Assembly (NCBI RefSeq): GCF_014698235.1 | Contig: NZ_JACJSP010000001.1 | Location: 372,001-436,000 of the forward strand | Direction: 5' to 3' | DNA: 64,000 bases | Origin: Limnothrix sp. FACHB-406 | GTDB taxonomy: Bacteria > Cyanobacteriota > Cyanobacteriia > CACIAM-69d | Shown: positions 9,676-19,017 of the stretch, in pieces | Layout of the letters: each line of letters begins with the position of its first letter | How positions within the stretch are numbered: the first letter of the stretch is position 1 | Notes under the pieces: model-generated | What the model was told of the DNA's origin: nothing | Database searches by the model: none | The model's input: only the letters and a program-made list of their open reading frames with translations | Translations under genes and position numbers: made by a program

Positions 9676-10107
9676 GGTTACCAATGGGAATCGGTTGGGA
9701 ATAATTTAGAAAACTAATTTAAGAAGTTAAATCGTAACTGTTTGGATCGATCTGGTGGATGATTCACACATTTGCGGTATTCTGGGGTGCGATTATTTGC
9801 GGAGTAGCCGCGCGAAGCCTGTTCGCAAGGCACGGTTTTGGGTGCTCACTGCGGGACGATTGACAACTCAAACAACCGCTGCGATTTTCCCAAAGCAGGG
9901 CAGGATTCACGAAAAAATCTGGCCATCTGGGGCCCCCAATTGCGGTGAGTTCAGGCCCAGCGCGATCGCCCATCTGGGTCAAGGCAACGGCCCGCAAAAG
10001 ATCCTTCGATCGGGGACTAAGGGCGATCGCTACGCTGTTGAATTCTACAGTGGGAATGGGCTGGGATCGATCGAGCCGGCCAAGGGGTCTGGCAACCTTG
10101 AATCTTC
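9676..10107. other. Gap with no supported gene
   Basis: A plus-strand frame of 118 codons (9755-10111) crosses this gap but shows no family features and contains HIP1 octamers as ordinary spacer DNA does. A short word, TAGCCGCGC, recalls the 22-bp module at 30199. Nothing else is recognised. Confidence 0.5.
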
Positions 10108-10551
10108 CTAAATAATGAAATTACTGTCTTGGCCTTTAGCCGCCTGCCAACTGCGGGCATCAAAGTAAAGATCCTCTAGGGAAATTCGATCGAGCGCGTC
10201 ACCAATTTTCTGAGCCAGCCGCTTCCAGAGCGATCGCATTACCCAATCTTCTGCCAAATCTGCACCCATCTCTTGCCCCAGCGCAGCGGTGAATGATTCG
10301 CCCACCGCCCGCAGAATTTCTCCCAAAAAAATTTCCTTAGGGTCGCGGGCCAGTTGATAGCCACCTCGAGTGCCCCGCAGCGACTCCACCAGCCCCGCCC
10401 GCCGCAGCTCAATGAGCAATTTTTCTAGATAGGGCATTGGAATATTTTGGCGCTGGGCAATGGCGCGGACAGGACAAGGGCCAAGACCGCGTTGCAAGGC
10501 GAGATCCAGCATCGCCTTGATGCTGTAGCGTCCGCGAGCGGTTAGCTTCAT
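10108..10551 (-). CDS. Rrf2-family transcriptional regulator without the iron-sulphur cysteine cluster
   Basis: A 147-residue winged-helix regulator, ATG at 10551. The start is fixed by the family's usual N-terminus (KLTARGRYSIKAMLDLAL). The recognition region (IAQRQNIPMPYLEKLLIELRRAGLVESLRGTRGGYQLARDPKEIFLGEIL) is typical of Rrf2. IscR/NsrR relatives ligate an Fe-S cluster with three cysteines around residues 90-110. Here that region (RAVGESFTAALGQEMGADL) has none; the only Cys is in the DNA-binding domain. It therefore probably senses something other than Fe-S status, or acts through another partner. Its neighbours give no target. Confidence 0.88.
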   Translation of the reverse strand: MKLTARGRYSIKAMLDLALQRGLGPCPVRAIAQRQNIPMPYLEKLLIELRRAGLVESLRGTRGGYQLARDPKEIFLGEILRAVGESFTAALGQEMGADLAEDWVMRSLWKRLAQKIGDALDRISLEDLYFDARSWQAAKGQDSNFII

Positions 10552-11156
10552 GGCTGGAACCATGACTCCCGATCGTACCGTTTTGCTCCCAGAACCGGTG
10601 CTAAATCGCCCCCAGTGCGCCGTTCTTGTGCCGCGAAGATTATCAAGATCATTCCTCAAGTTTGCTGCTGACCACGGTGCTTCGATGGTGCAAGAACGCC
10701 AGCATCGCCATCTGATCTTGCAAAATTCTGATGGTTAATCCCTCCTCAGACGAGAATAGGGATGTTTGGAGATCCTGTCAGCAGATCCACTGAATCAGAC
10801 AATCATTGATTTTTTGAAAAAACCACTAGCGATTTAACACAAATCGTGTACCATGATGGAGCCTGATGCTAGCATGAAATTACCTTCTTGAAGTTTAAAA
10901 ACACCGCTCGGCTTGGTTGGTGGAACTCATCTCCCCAATCTTCCGATTCAAGCAACTTGTCCCAGGGAATCTTTTGGGAATCGCTGGGATGTTCAAAGGC
11001 GTTTGCTGGCAAGAAGGAAGCTGTGGATCGGAACAATTCCGATTTGCAGCCATTGCCGCGATCATCTTCGCCTTTCGCCTGAGATCCGGCAAACGCTGTA
11101 TCAGTGAATTCATTCATTACTCTCTAGATTGACCAGCCTGTTGGATTAAAACAGCA
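10552..11156. other. Regulatory gap between Rrf2 and cyAbrB2 genes
   Basis: 605 bp between two divergently transcribed regulator genes, so both promoters must lie here. Several overlapping frames exist on both strands around 10870-11130 but they shadow each other and none shows conserved features. The AT-rich stretch 10800-10870 is the likeliest promoter zone; no box could be assigned with confidence. Confidence 0.5.
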
Positions 11157-11540
11157 ATGAGCAAGCGCAAAAAGACCGACCCGCAACCCCTGACCGGTGC
11201 CCAACTACTGGAAAAGGTCAAGGAACTGGAAAACGCCAGCAAGGAAGAAAAGGCGCGGGCCTGTGGTTACTACACCACGACCAAGGATGGCGTTGATCGC
11301 GTCAACATGATGAAGTTCTATAACGCGTTGATTGACGCGGAAGGGATTGAACTCGATAACAAAGCAAAGCCCAATGGTCGGGGTGGCCGCAGTGCAAGTT
11401 ATCGGATTACGGTGCAGTCGAATGGCAATTTGTTGATTGGCTCGGCTTACACCAAGCAAATGGATCTGAAGCCGGGTGATGAGTTTGAAATTACCCTGGG
11501 CCGTAAGCATATTCACCTGAAACAGGTGGAAGGCAACTAA
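11157..11540 (+). CDS. cyAbrB2-type transcriptional regulator
   Basis: A 127-residue protein with the arrangement of cyanobacterial AbrB-like regulators: an N-terminal helical part (PLTGAQLLEKVKELENASKEEKARACGYYTTTKDGVDRVNMMKFYNALIDAEG) followed by a C-terminal swapped-hairpin DNA-binding domain (GNLLIGSAYTKQMDLKPGDEFEITLGRKHIHL). The family controls carbon and nitrogen metabolism genes and, in Synechocystis, includes regulators of sbtA and ndh operons. That is relevant because sbtA/sbtB and ndhB are in this window, though a direct link here is inference. The ATG follows ACAGCA with no strong SD. A GC-rich hairpin with a T-rich tail ends the unit at 11682. Confidence 0.92.
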   Translation: MSKRKKTDPQPLTGAQLLEKVKELENASKEEKARACGYYTTTKDGVDRVNMMKFYNALIDAEGIELDNKAKPNGRGGRSASYRITVQSNGNLLIGSAYTKQMDLKPGDEFEITLGRKHIHLKQVEGN

Positions 11541-11856
11541 GCTCGAATCTGGTGGTTTCGGCTGATTGTGATCGTGACGATTTCCATTGAGCATTGCGTG
11601 ATCATGCAGTGCGCACGATCTGATTGCATGGTCAATGGGTGACCAATCAGTGATCAATCGGTAATCAGGAATGCTGACTGACAAGGGGCCAAGGCCCCTT
11701 GTTTTGTTTTGTGGGTGTTTGGCTGTGGAGCGATCGGGTTTTGAAGTTGGTGGCTGGTGACGGATTGGCTCTTTCGTTTCTCACATCGCTTGAACCAGAC
11801 GTGCGGCTCTGTGCCCACTGGTCAATCCTCTGGCGGATTCTATGGCGTGGAAATCG
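11541..11856. other. Gap between convergent cyAbrB2 and glycosyltransferase genes
   Basis: No gene. Short degenerate repeats (ACCAATCAGTGATCAATCGGTAATC) precede the hairpin at 11682-11701. Confidence 0.55.
11682..11701 (+). terminator. Rho-independent-type terminator, variant of the dispersed palindrome
   Basis: CAAGGGGCCAAGGCCCCTTG forms a stem with a two-base mismatched centre and is followed by TTTTGTTTTG. It lies 140 bp after the cyAbrB2 stop and is a variant of the recurring palindrome. Confidence 0.65.
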
Positions 11857-13560
11857 CTAGGTTCCAGCTTGGGCGATCGGGCAGGGGGTGCATTCCTGTT
11901 GACGACGCTGCACGGCGGATTCATAGAAGGTTTCCAGGGCCCGCACACCGTGAATTTGGTTAAATATGCGGGCCGATCGCTGGGCGATTTCTAAGCGAAG
12001 ATTTTGCCGCCAAGCCCGGTCGCACCCTAACCCGATCGCCAAATCACAGTAGTCTTCGGGGGTTTGGGCAATGGTTTCCGTCAGTCCCAATTCCGTGAGG
12101 ATGGCGGCGGCATGGCGACCGCGCATCAAGGCTCCGGGGAGGGTGACGACGGGGAGACCAGCGGCGATCGCCTCCAGGGCGCTGTTGCAACCGGACCAGT
12201 CGATCGAGTCGAGGAACACATCGGCCAGTTGGTTCAGTTGCCAAAATTGCGTTTGGGATTGGGGCGGCAAGATTGTGCAGTGGTCGGCAAAAGCGAGGCC
12301 GGCGGCCGCAAAGGCGGCCGCGAGGCGCTGGGCAAAGGGCGGGGCCGCTTCTGGAAAAGGGCTGGCCAGGAAAACGAGGCGCGATCGGGGAACCGCTTGG
12401 GCAATTTCCACCCAGAGCCGATCGGCTTGGGGCAAATATTTATATAACGATTGGCAACAGAGATAAACCACTTCGTCGTCAGCCAGGCCCAATTGGGCCC
12501 GATCGAGCTGAGGCTGGGGGGCGATCGGGGGGCGATCGTAGGCAATGCCCAATCCCGGTAAACAGATCAGGGTTTCGCTGTAGTGGGTTTCGGCTTGGGG
12601 CGGTTCCATCCGATCGCTTGAGAGGTAGTAGTCCACCGTGGGCAGACCGGTGGTGACCGGATGGCCCCAGGTGGCACATTGGACAGGTGCAAACCGCCAA
12701 CCCCCAATCAGATACATCACCGAATCCATACCCACATCTAGCATCACCGCCACGTCGAGTTGATCTTGCCAGGCGGCCCGACAAAAGGCGGCATAGCGCT
12801 GGGGATTGAAGTCGTTGCCCGTTTCCCAAAAGGCAAATCGATCGCTCAGGCGGCGGGCTTCGTCTGTGGTGGCATCCCAGCGATTACCGGCATAGTAGCT
12901 ATAGATTTCCAGTCGATCACGATCAGCATGGCGCAACCAACCCAGGTGGGTTTTCATCACGGAGTGGTGATAAAAATGGCTGCTGAAATAGCCAATCCGC
13001 AATCGGTCGCCCGAGGATCGCTCACGGGGCCGGCGGGGTTGCAAGGGGGCTAAATCAGGAAAAACCGTGGCTAAGGTTTGGCACACCCAAGCGCCATATT
13101 GTGCTTGCAAGGCCCGATCATCCTGGCCTTGGTAGTTCAAATAGAACGGAACCCGCAGGGCGATCGCCTGGAGCGCCAACTGCATCAGGGCCGGGTGCGA
13201 TCGCGTGAGGCCGATCAGCCGATCCAATCCTTGGGCATAGTTCGATCGCGCCTGCCAGAGGGCGGCCTCAGTTTCATAAATCGATGGCAGCTTTAACCAC
13301 CCATCAAAGGCCGCCAGGGCCCCCGCATACCAAGTTTCTCGTTGGGGTTCCAAGGCCAAGGCTTTGCACCAGGCCTCGATCGCCCCGGCCACCTGGCCCG
13401 ACTGCCGCAACAGTTCTCCCAAGGCCGCGTAGGGTTCGGCGGCCATCGGATTGGTCAAAATTTGCGATCGCCAATGGGCCCGATCGACCCCCATGGATCC
13501 TGGAGCAGCCGACGGATCAAAATTGGACGGTGGGGATGGGGTGGGCGAATCCATAACCAT
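11857..13560 (-). CDS. SPINDLY/OGT-like (GT41) glycosyltransferase with TPR N-terminus
   Basis: About 567 residues. N-terminal TPR-like helices (AEPYAALGELLRQSGQVAGAIEAWCKALAL) lead into a GT41-type double Rossmann catalytic region. Seen are RLRIGYFSSHFYHHSVMK, the block ATWGHPVTTGLPTVDYYLSS, ETLICLPGLGIAYDRP, and LDSIDWSGCNSALEAIAAGLPVVTLPG in the UDP-sugar site. The family adds GlcNAc or other sugars to protein Ser/Thr; the substrate in cyanobacteria is unknown. The start is uncertain: ATGs at 13560 and 13599 and a TTG at 13647 are all in frame and none has a good SD; 13560 leaves the fewest low-complexity residues. No sugar-biosynthesis genes are adjacent. Confidence 0.85.
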   Translation of the reverse strand: MVMDSPTPSPPSNFDPSAAPGSMGVDRAHWRSQILTNPMAAEPYAALGELLRQSGQVAGAIEAWCKALALEPQRETWYAGALAAFDGWLKLPSIYETEAALWQARSNYAQGLDRLIGLTRSHPALMQLALQAIALRVPFYLNYQGQDDRALQAQYGAWVCQTLATVFPDLAPLQPRRPRERSSGDRLRIGYFSSHFYHHSVMKTHLGWLRHADRDRLEIYSYYAGNRWDATTDEARRLSDRFAFWETGNDFNPQRYAAFCRAAWQDQLDVAVMLDVGMDSVMYLIGGWRFAPVQCATWGHPVTTGLPTVDYYLSSDRMEPPQAETHYSETLICLPGLGIAYDRPPIAPQPQLDRAQLGLADDEVVYLCCQSLYKYLPQADRLWVEIAQAVPRSRLVFLASPFPEAAPPFAQRLAAAFAAAGLAFADHCTILPPQSQTQFWQLNQLADVFLDSIDWSGCNSALEAIAAGLPVVTLPGALMRGRHAAAILTELGLTETIAQTPEDYCDLAIGLGCDRAWRQNLRLEIAQRSARIFNQIHGVRALETFYESAVQRRQQECTPCPIAQAGT

Positions 13561-13752
13561 CAACGGGAACCAAAGGGGCGATCGCTGCAAAACAACCATG
13601 CCCCGATCGGGCGGCAGGCGCAATAGGCGTTCTGGGTCATGGCCCAAGATTTCAGCCCAATCAGCCTCAACCCAATACCGAAGAAATTGCCCAAATCATC
13701 ACCCAGAAAACACATCACCCAGAAAACACCCAAAAATCATCAAAACATCGTC

Positions 13753-13784
13753 AAAAAAACCGCCAGATGTCTAGCATCCGGCGG
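13753..13784 (-). terminator. Rho-independent terminator of ndhB
   Basis: On the minus strand, CCGCCGGATG, a five-base loop and CATCTGGCGG are followed by seven T residues. One mismatch interrupts the 10-bp stem. It lies 75 bp beyond the ndhB stop. Confidence 0.85.
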
Positions 13785-13858
13785 CTTGTCGTTTGAAGTG
13801 CCATTAATTGGGAGAACCCATATCCCGATTTTGGTTTCTCAATCTTGTCCAGGCTGAC

Positions 13859-15442
13859 CTAGGGTTCAAGGGTCGGAGCCAAGGACACTGCCCGATCAAC
13901 CACCGGAGCCTTAGCCGTTGCCGCCGGTAACTTCAGCGAAGCTTGCAGCATCGGCGATTGGGTCACGGCATCATTGGCGATCGCAAACAGCGGATTCGAC
14001 AAAATCCCCGCCAGCGATGTGGCAATCACCGACAACACCAAGCCCACTTGCAAAGGACGCATCCCCGGGAGTTTCCAGCTAATGGCCGGGTAGTTCTTCA
14101 CCGAATCGGACATTTCGTGCGGTTCCTTCACCACCATCATCTTCACCACACGAATGTAGTAGTAGATGGAAACCACGCTGGTGACCAACCCCAACAGCAC
14201 CAGGGTATACAGGCCCGCTTGCCAGCCCACCCAGAACAGGTAGATCTTGCCGAAGAAGCCAGCCAGAGGCGGAATGCCACCCAGGGACAGCAGCGACACA
14301 CTCAGCCCCAAGGTCAACAGGGGATCTTTTTGGTAAAGCCCCGAGTATTCACTGATCTCATCCGTGCCCGTGCGCAGGGAGAACAGAATCACGCAGGCGA
14401 AACCGCCCAGGTTCATGAACAAATAAACCAACAGGTAAAACACCATGCTGGCGTAGCCGTCGGCCGTGTTGGCCAACAGCCCGATCGTCACGAAGCCGGC
14501 CTGCCCGATCGAGGAATAAGCCAGCATCCGCTTCATGCTGGTTTGGGCCAGGGCCACCACGTTCCCCAGCACCATACTCAGAATGGCCAGGGCCGTGAAC
14601 ACAAAGTGCCATTGTTCCGACACCAGCGGGAACGCCGTCACCAACAGGCGAATGGCCAGAGCGAACCCAGCCGCCTTGGAACCCACGGACAAAAAGGCCA
14701 CCACCGGAGTGGGCGAGCCTTCATACACGTCGGGAGTCCATTGGTGGAAGGGCACAGCCGAAATCTTGAAGGCAATCCCCGCGATCGCGAAGACCAGCGC
14801 CACCACAATCCCAATTTGGGGCGTGGTGGGGTTGCTGGCAATCCCGGCAGCGATTTCGCCCAAGCGGGTGTGGCCGCCCGAGAGGCCATAGAGCAACGAA
14901 GCGCCGTAGAGGAAGATGGCAGAGCTAGAAGCCCCAATCAGCAAATATTTGAGAGCCGCTTCGTTGGAGCGCGGATCCCGCTTCATGTATCCCGTCAACA
15001 AGTAGGACGCGATACTGAGGGTTTCCAACGCCACAAAAATCATCACCAACTCGTCAGCGCCCGACAGGAACATCCCGCCAACCGTTGCCGTGAGCAAAAT
15101 GACGATGAATTCGCCCAGGGCCGTGCCGGTGGATTCCACATAGGCGATCGACATCAAGATTGTGATTGCCGACGACAGGGCGACGATTCCCCGGAAAACA
15201 CTGCCCAGGGTGTCGTTGCTGAAGCCGCCCAGGAAGGAAACCGGGTCTTCCGGGTTCCACTGGAGCCACAGGGCCACCACGGATCCCAACAGACCGGCCA
15301 CGGCCACATAAGGAGTCCAGCGCGATGCGGCCCGCCCGGACACGAGATCGATTAACAAGACTGCCAGGAGGGTCAAAATGACAATACCTTCTGGCAGGAT
15401 TGCCCAAGCGTTGAGCTGTGAGGCAACGGTTGAGAAGTCCAT
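13859..15442 (-). CDS. ndhB: NAD(P)H-quinone oxidoreductase subunit 2 (NdhB)
   Basis: A 527-residue polytopic membrane protein of the thylakoid NDH-1 complex (photosynthetic complex I), which takes electrons from ferredoxin into plastoquinone and pumps protons. It serves cyclic electron flow, respiration and CO2 uptake. About fourteen membrane segments are visible, with the antiporter-like core blocks [23 protein letters not shown] (lysine-bearing helix), [23 protein letters not shown] and [16 protein letters not shown] typical of NdhB/NuoN. Length is normal. The ATG at 15442 gives the usual MDF start. Monocistronic with its own terminator at 13753. Confidence 0.97.
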   Translation of the reverse strand: MDFSTVASQLNAWAILPEGIVILTLLAVLLIDLVSGRAASRWTPYVAVAGLLGSVVALWLQWNPEDPVSFLGGFSNDTLGSVFRGIVALSSAITILMSIAYVESTGTALGEFIVILLTATVGGMFLSGADELVMIFVALETLSIASYLLTGYMKRDPRSNEAALKYLLIGASSSAIFLYGASLLYGLSGGHTRLGEIAAGIASNPTTPQIGIVVALVFAIAGIAFKISAVPFHQWTPDVYEGSPTPVVAFLSVGSKAAGFALAIRLLVTAFPLVSEQWHFVFTALAILSMVLGNVVALAQTSMKRMLAYSSIGQAGFVTIGLLANTADGYASMVFYLLVYLFMNLGGFACVILFSLRTGTDEISEYSGLYQKDPLLTLGLSVSLLSLGGIPPLAGFFGKIYLFWVGWQAGLYTLVLLGLVTSVVSIYYYIRVVKMMVVKEPHEMSDSVKNYPAISWKLPGMRPLQVGLVLSVIATSLAGILSNPLFAIANDAVTQSPMLQASLKLPAATAKAPVVDRAVSLAPTLEP

Positions 15443-15805
15443 AGGGAATTAAATCCGTTGAGCGCTTGAAACAATTGCCATTTCTAGGTTGCAGGGAAAT
15501 GCGGCCTGCGTTCGGTTAACCATTTTAGGGGTTGGCGTGTGGATCGCTACGCGATCGCGCTGGATAGGCGATAACAATCCCCAAATGCCCCGATAACTAG
15601 CCAGTAATCGATCGCCCTTGGAGCATCACCCGATCGCCACCCGATCGCCCGGTTCGTGCATCTGAAAAACAGCTTGGAGTAGCCTCAAATGGCTTCAAGG
15701 GCTGCTGAAATTGCCTCAAGTTGCCAAGGCCGCTCCGCAATCTCCCCGCCATATCTCCACAAAAATCCCCAAAACTGCTCCCTACCTTCAGCATCTTCCC
15801 AGTCT
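15443..15805. other. Gap upstream of ndhB
   Basis: Contains the ndhB promoter region and the 3' flank of the phosphatase gene. A 65-codon minus-strand frame (15597-15794) is repetitive with CGATCGCC words and unsupported. No hairpin was seen. Confidence 0.5.
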
Positions 15806-16948
15806 TTAAGCAAATTGCAGCCGTAACAAGGAGAGGTCATCTTCAAAATAGCTGCGGCCACTGTTAAAGTCCTGTACCCGATTCACGATTTGCTCCACGG
15901 CTCCCCGCTCAGGAACCGCCCAACATTCCCGCAACACTTCCACGAAGGGATCCAGCCCCCAAACAGTACCATCGGGCATTCCCAGTTCGTAAATGCCATC
16001 GCTGAAGATGTAGAGCGTGCTGCCGGGGGGAACTTCGCAAAAGGCCTCGCTATATTTCGCTTCCGCAAACATGCCAACGGGTAGCCCTACCGTTCGGAGG
16101 CGTTGGGCCGTTGGTAACGATTCTTTGCTGGGCGAGAGCAAAATTCCGGGCGGATGGCCAGCGCTGGCATAGGCCAAGCTCCGGGTGCGGCGGCTGTAGA
16201 CTCCATACCAAGCAGTGAAGTATTTGTCGTTGCGATCGTTCATTTGAAACGCGCCATTCAGGGCCCGCAACACCTCGCTGGGGCTGCCATAGTCTTGGAT
16301 CGGGAGCGATCGGGAGCGCAGCAAATTCAACACTGACAACGAGGGCAGCGCCGCCTTCAGGCCATGGCCCGCCGCATCCACCAGATAAACCACGAGTCGA
16401 TCGTCATCGAGCCAATAAAAATCGAAACAGTCACCCCCCAAGCGGCTGGATGGTTCAAATTTGGCCGAAATACCCACCGCGCCGTCCATGGGTGCGGGTA
16501 GCAGGGTTTTGACATAATCGGCCGCTTCGGCCATTTCCTCTTCCAACAGCCGTTTTTGTTCCTTCAAGTCCTGATTCAGTTGATGTAGCCGCAGACCCGC
16601 CCGCACCCGGGCCTTCAGTTCGTTCATCTCGATCGGCTTGGACAGGAAGTCATCGGCTCCGGCATCCAACCCCCTGACCCGATCGTCCACGGAGCCAAGG
16701 GAGGTCAACAAAATGAAAAACGTGGAGGATAAATTGGCCTCCAGCTTGACCCGCCGACAAACCTCAATGCCGTCCATCTTCGGCATCATCCAATCGCAAA
16801 TGATCAGAGCGGGCTGCTGACTACAGGCCAACTCCAAACCAGCAACACCATCTTCTGCAACCAACACCTCATAGCCCTGTTTGGTCAGGGTGCGCTCTAG
16901 CAGGCGGCGGATGGTGGGATCGTCATCGATAATCAGCAGACGGAACAT
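15806..16948 (-). CDS. Response regulator with PP2C/SpoIIE phosphatase output (RsbU-like)
   Basis: A 380-residue protein, ATG at 16948. Residues 1-120 are a receiver domain with Asp52 in CDWMMPKMDG, acidic DDD at 8-10 and the conserved Lys in LSKPIE. A short coiled linker (LNQDLKEQKRLLEEEMAEAADYVKTLLP) leads into a PP2C-type phosphatase (from ~150) with metal-site blocks SSRLGGDCFDFYWLDDDRLVVYLVDAAGHG and YASAGHPPG. Such proteins dephosphorylate STAS anti-anti-sigma proteins in partner switching. An RsbW-like kinase gene lies divergently at 17640, which supports this. No STAS protein is in the window. Confidence 0.93.
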   Translation of the reverse strand: MFRLLIIDDDPTIRRLLERTLTKQGYEVLVAEDGVAGLELACSQQPALIICDWMMPKMDGIEVCRRVKLEANLSSTFFILLTSLGSVDDRVRGLDAGADDFLSKPIEMNELKARVRAGLRLHQLNQDLKEQKRLLEEEMAEAADYVKTLLPAPMDGAVGISAKFEPSSRLGGDCFDFYWLDDDRLVVYLVDAAGHGLKAALPSLSVLNLLRSRSLPIQDYGSPSEVLRALNGAFQMNDRNDKYFTAWYGVYSRRTRSLAYASAGHPPGILLSPSKESLPTAQRLRTVGLPVGMFAEAKYSEAFCEVPPGSTLYIFSDGIYELGMPDGTVWGLDPFVEVLRECWAVPERGAVEQIVNRVQDFNSGRSYFEDDLSLLRLQFA

Positions 16949-17639
16949 AGGTCAAGGCAGTGGTGGCAAGATGGAACAAGAGGAGCAACCCAAGTGTTGG
17001 TCAATTCAGGCGTGATGTCTGAGGCATGATGTCTTAAGCGTAATGTCGGCGTAAGATGCAGCCGTTGCACTGAAATGAACCGAGTGACTGAAAGAAGCCA
17101 GATGAAATGCACCGGATGAAATACGCCGTATCGCGTAAACAAATCAAATGGGGCAAATGGGGTCAATCGAATGGGGTCAATCAAATGACATCAGGCGAAC
17201 CAAATTGAGCCGATGACAACGGGATCGCGCCGAGTCCGATCGGCCCTTGATGTAGATGAGCACCGAGCATGAACACCCGGGATGAGCGTCGATGGGGATT
17301 GCCGCCATTCCAGTCGAATAGTCCGGAAGGGTTGAGCCATCCTCCGAAGCAAGTTAGCCTGGGGAGTAATGCGTGATCCTTCACGAATTGTCCCTGGGAT
17401 TGGCGGCTGAGGGTTGAGTTGGCTGGGCCTGGGCCACAACGTGCAACGGGTTGCGATCGCGCCCCGAAACGGATGAGTCTCGGTCACGGGAATTCCGCCC
17501 TGGCTGGAGTAGGAATCGTGAGCTATCAGTGGAGTACCTGGAATGGTACGGACTACGGCTGATTTTGGCACAATGCCTGGGATGGCGTGGCTAAAATTCA
17601 GGGTTGAGACTGAAGGCTTGAGAATTCCGAACGCTTTGC
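16949..17639. other. Divergent regulatory gap with short tandem repeats
   Basis: 691 bp between the divergent phosphatase and kinase genes. Degenerate repeats AAATGGGG and TCAATCGAATGGGGTCAATC occur at 17146-17187. Minus-strand frames of 60-126 codons overlap one another, follow the repeats and show no family features. Confidence 0.5.
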
Positions 17640-18140
17640 TTGAACGCGCCGCAGAGGTTGGATGCTTTGAATCCCAGCGTAAACCAAACGATTCGACTTC
17701 GCATTGCTAGCGATTTGGCGGTGCTCGATCGCGTTTTGAACTGGTTTGACACGCTCGATCGCCCCCACGTGCCTCGTACTGTGTGGCTCCAATGCCTCTC
17801 GGTGCTGGCGGAGGTTTTTACGAATGCGGTGCGCCATGCCCATCGCCAACACCCTTGCGACACCCCGATCGAGCTGGAGGCAGAACTCACGGCCACGGCC
17901 TTGACCTTGCGCCTTTGGGATCATGGAGAACCGTTTGACTTGCGACAGGCGGTGTTGGAACGGGGCCAAACTCCCGAACCCCCGGAAACTCTTGATATTG
18001 AACAGCTCAGCGGTGGCGGACGGGGCTTAACCATTCTGAATCGGGTAGCCGATCGCCTGAGCTATGATCCCCAGCCGGATGGTCGCAACTTGTTGGAATT
18101 TGTGAAATATTTTGAACCGGTGCTCCCGATCGCGGATTGA
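17640..18140 (+). CDS. RsbW/SpoIIAB-like ATP-binding serine kinase (anti-sigma factor type)
   Basis: About 166 residues with a GHKL ATPase fold: N-box EVFTNAVRHAHRQH, G1 box LWDHGEPFDLR and G2 box LSGGGRGLTILNRVADRLSY. This is the anti-sigma kinase class that binds a sigma factor or phosphorylates a STAS partner. No ATG is available; TTG codons at 17640 and 17667 are candidates, and the latter has AGAGG nine bases upstream, so the true protein may be nine residues shorter. It is divergent from the REC-PP2C phosphatase at 15806, the opposite enzyme in partner switching. Its stop and that of the convergent Uma2 gene are one base apart (18140 and 18142). Confidence 0.85.
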   Translation: MNAPQRLDALNPSVNQTIRLRIASDLAVLDRVLNWFDTLDRPHVPRTVWLQCLSVLAEVFTNAVRHAHRQHPCDTPIELEAELTATALTLRLWDHGEPFDLRQAVLERGQTPEPPETLDIEQLSGGGRGLTILNRVADRLSYDPQPDGRNLLEFVKYFEPVLPIAD

Positions 18141-18141
18141 G

Positions 18142-18732
18142 TCAAGCCTCGCCGCCAAACTCGATCGCCTCGTACAGATCCGCAAGCGGCAATTCCACTG
18201 ACACCGCATCCAACAGCACCCGATCGCTCAATTGCCCATATTCACTGAACAGCCACTGCTGATCCCCCGTTCGGGCATAGAGTTCCACATGGGGCTGATA
18301 TTGATCAATTAACAAATAGTTTTGCAAGCTTGCGATCGTCCGGTAGGCGGCGAATTTTTCAGTGCGATCGTAAGCTGCTGTTGATTTGGAAAGTACCTCA
18401 GCAATCAGGATCGGATTCATTACGGTATCGGTGCGATCGGGCTTTCGTTCGATGGGTCGCTTTGCCACCATCACATCAGGATAGGTATATAAATTCGGCT
18501 CCGGAATCCACAGCCGCTGATCTGCCAATGCCAGATCATAGGCTTGTCCTCGCAAGGCAAATTTCAGAATTGTAATCAAATTAATTGCAATGAAATTATG
18601 CTCCGGTGTACCCCCTGTCATTGGAACAACAACTCCATTACGATATTCATTTCGAGTTTCAGCCAGAACTTCTTGGGCTAAATAATCATCAGCGGTAATG
18701 ACTGCAGGTTCCGGTAATAGGGCGATCGACAT
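18142..18732 (-). CDS. Uma2 family (DUF820) putative endonuclease
   Basis: A 196-residue protein. The ATG at 18732 is chosen because AGGAGG sits seven bases upstream. It carries the Uma2 pattern: EYRNGVVVPMTGGTPEHNFIAINL, the PD-(D/E)xK-type acidic site in YTYPDVMVAK and the ILIAEVLSKSTAAYDRTEKFAAYR block. The family is greatly expanded in cyanobacteria and is predicted to have a restriction-endonuclease fold, but the biological role is unknown. No toxin-antitoxin or mobility gene adjoins it. It ends one base from the kinase gene coming from the other side. Confidence 0.9.
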   Translation of the reverse strand: MSIALLPEPAVITADDYLAQEVLAETRNEYRNGVVVPMTGGTPEHNFIAINLITILKFALRGQAYDLALADQRLWIPEPNLYTYPDVMVAKRPIERKPDRTDTVMNPILIAEVLSKSTAAYDRTEKFAAYRTIASLQNYLLIDQYQPHVELYARTGDQQWLFSEYGQLSDRVLLDAVSVELPLADLYEAIEFGGEA

Positions 18733-19017
18733 GGCAAACCTCCTAGAAGATTGCTGGGGGCATTGACCCAATGACCTCAATCGAGTTGCTTGCTCCAAAC
18801 CCAAAAAAGGGAGAGCAGATCCCCCTCTTCATTTATTTTATGGTGCAAATTTGGGCAAGCGATCGCGCTGAGTCTTTAGGAGTCGATCGCGCATGATTCT
18901 GACGACTGCAACCGGCGCGATCGCATTCCGATCAGTTAAGTGACTTATTACCTATCGCGATTTAGTCCCGTAATTTGTGCAGCTCTTAGGCAATTGCCCG
19001 TCAAGATTGCAGTTTTG

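Noticed and set aside
9755-10111. 118-codon plus-strand frame between selO and the Rrf2 gene
   Set aside because: No SD, no recognisable domain, composition like spacer DNA with HIP1 octamers, and it overlaps the end of the Rrf2 gene.
13943-15355. 470-codon plus-strand frame opposite ndhB
   Set aside because: A shadow of ndhB; His/Gln/Arg-rich translation typical of an antisense GC-rich frame.
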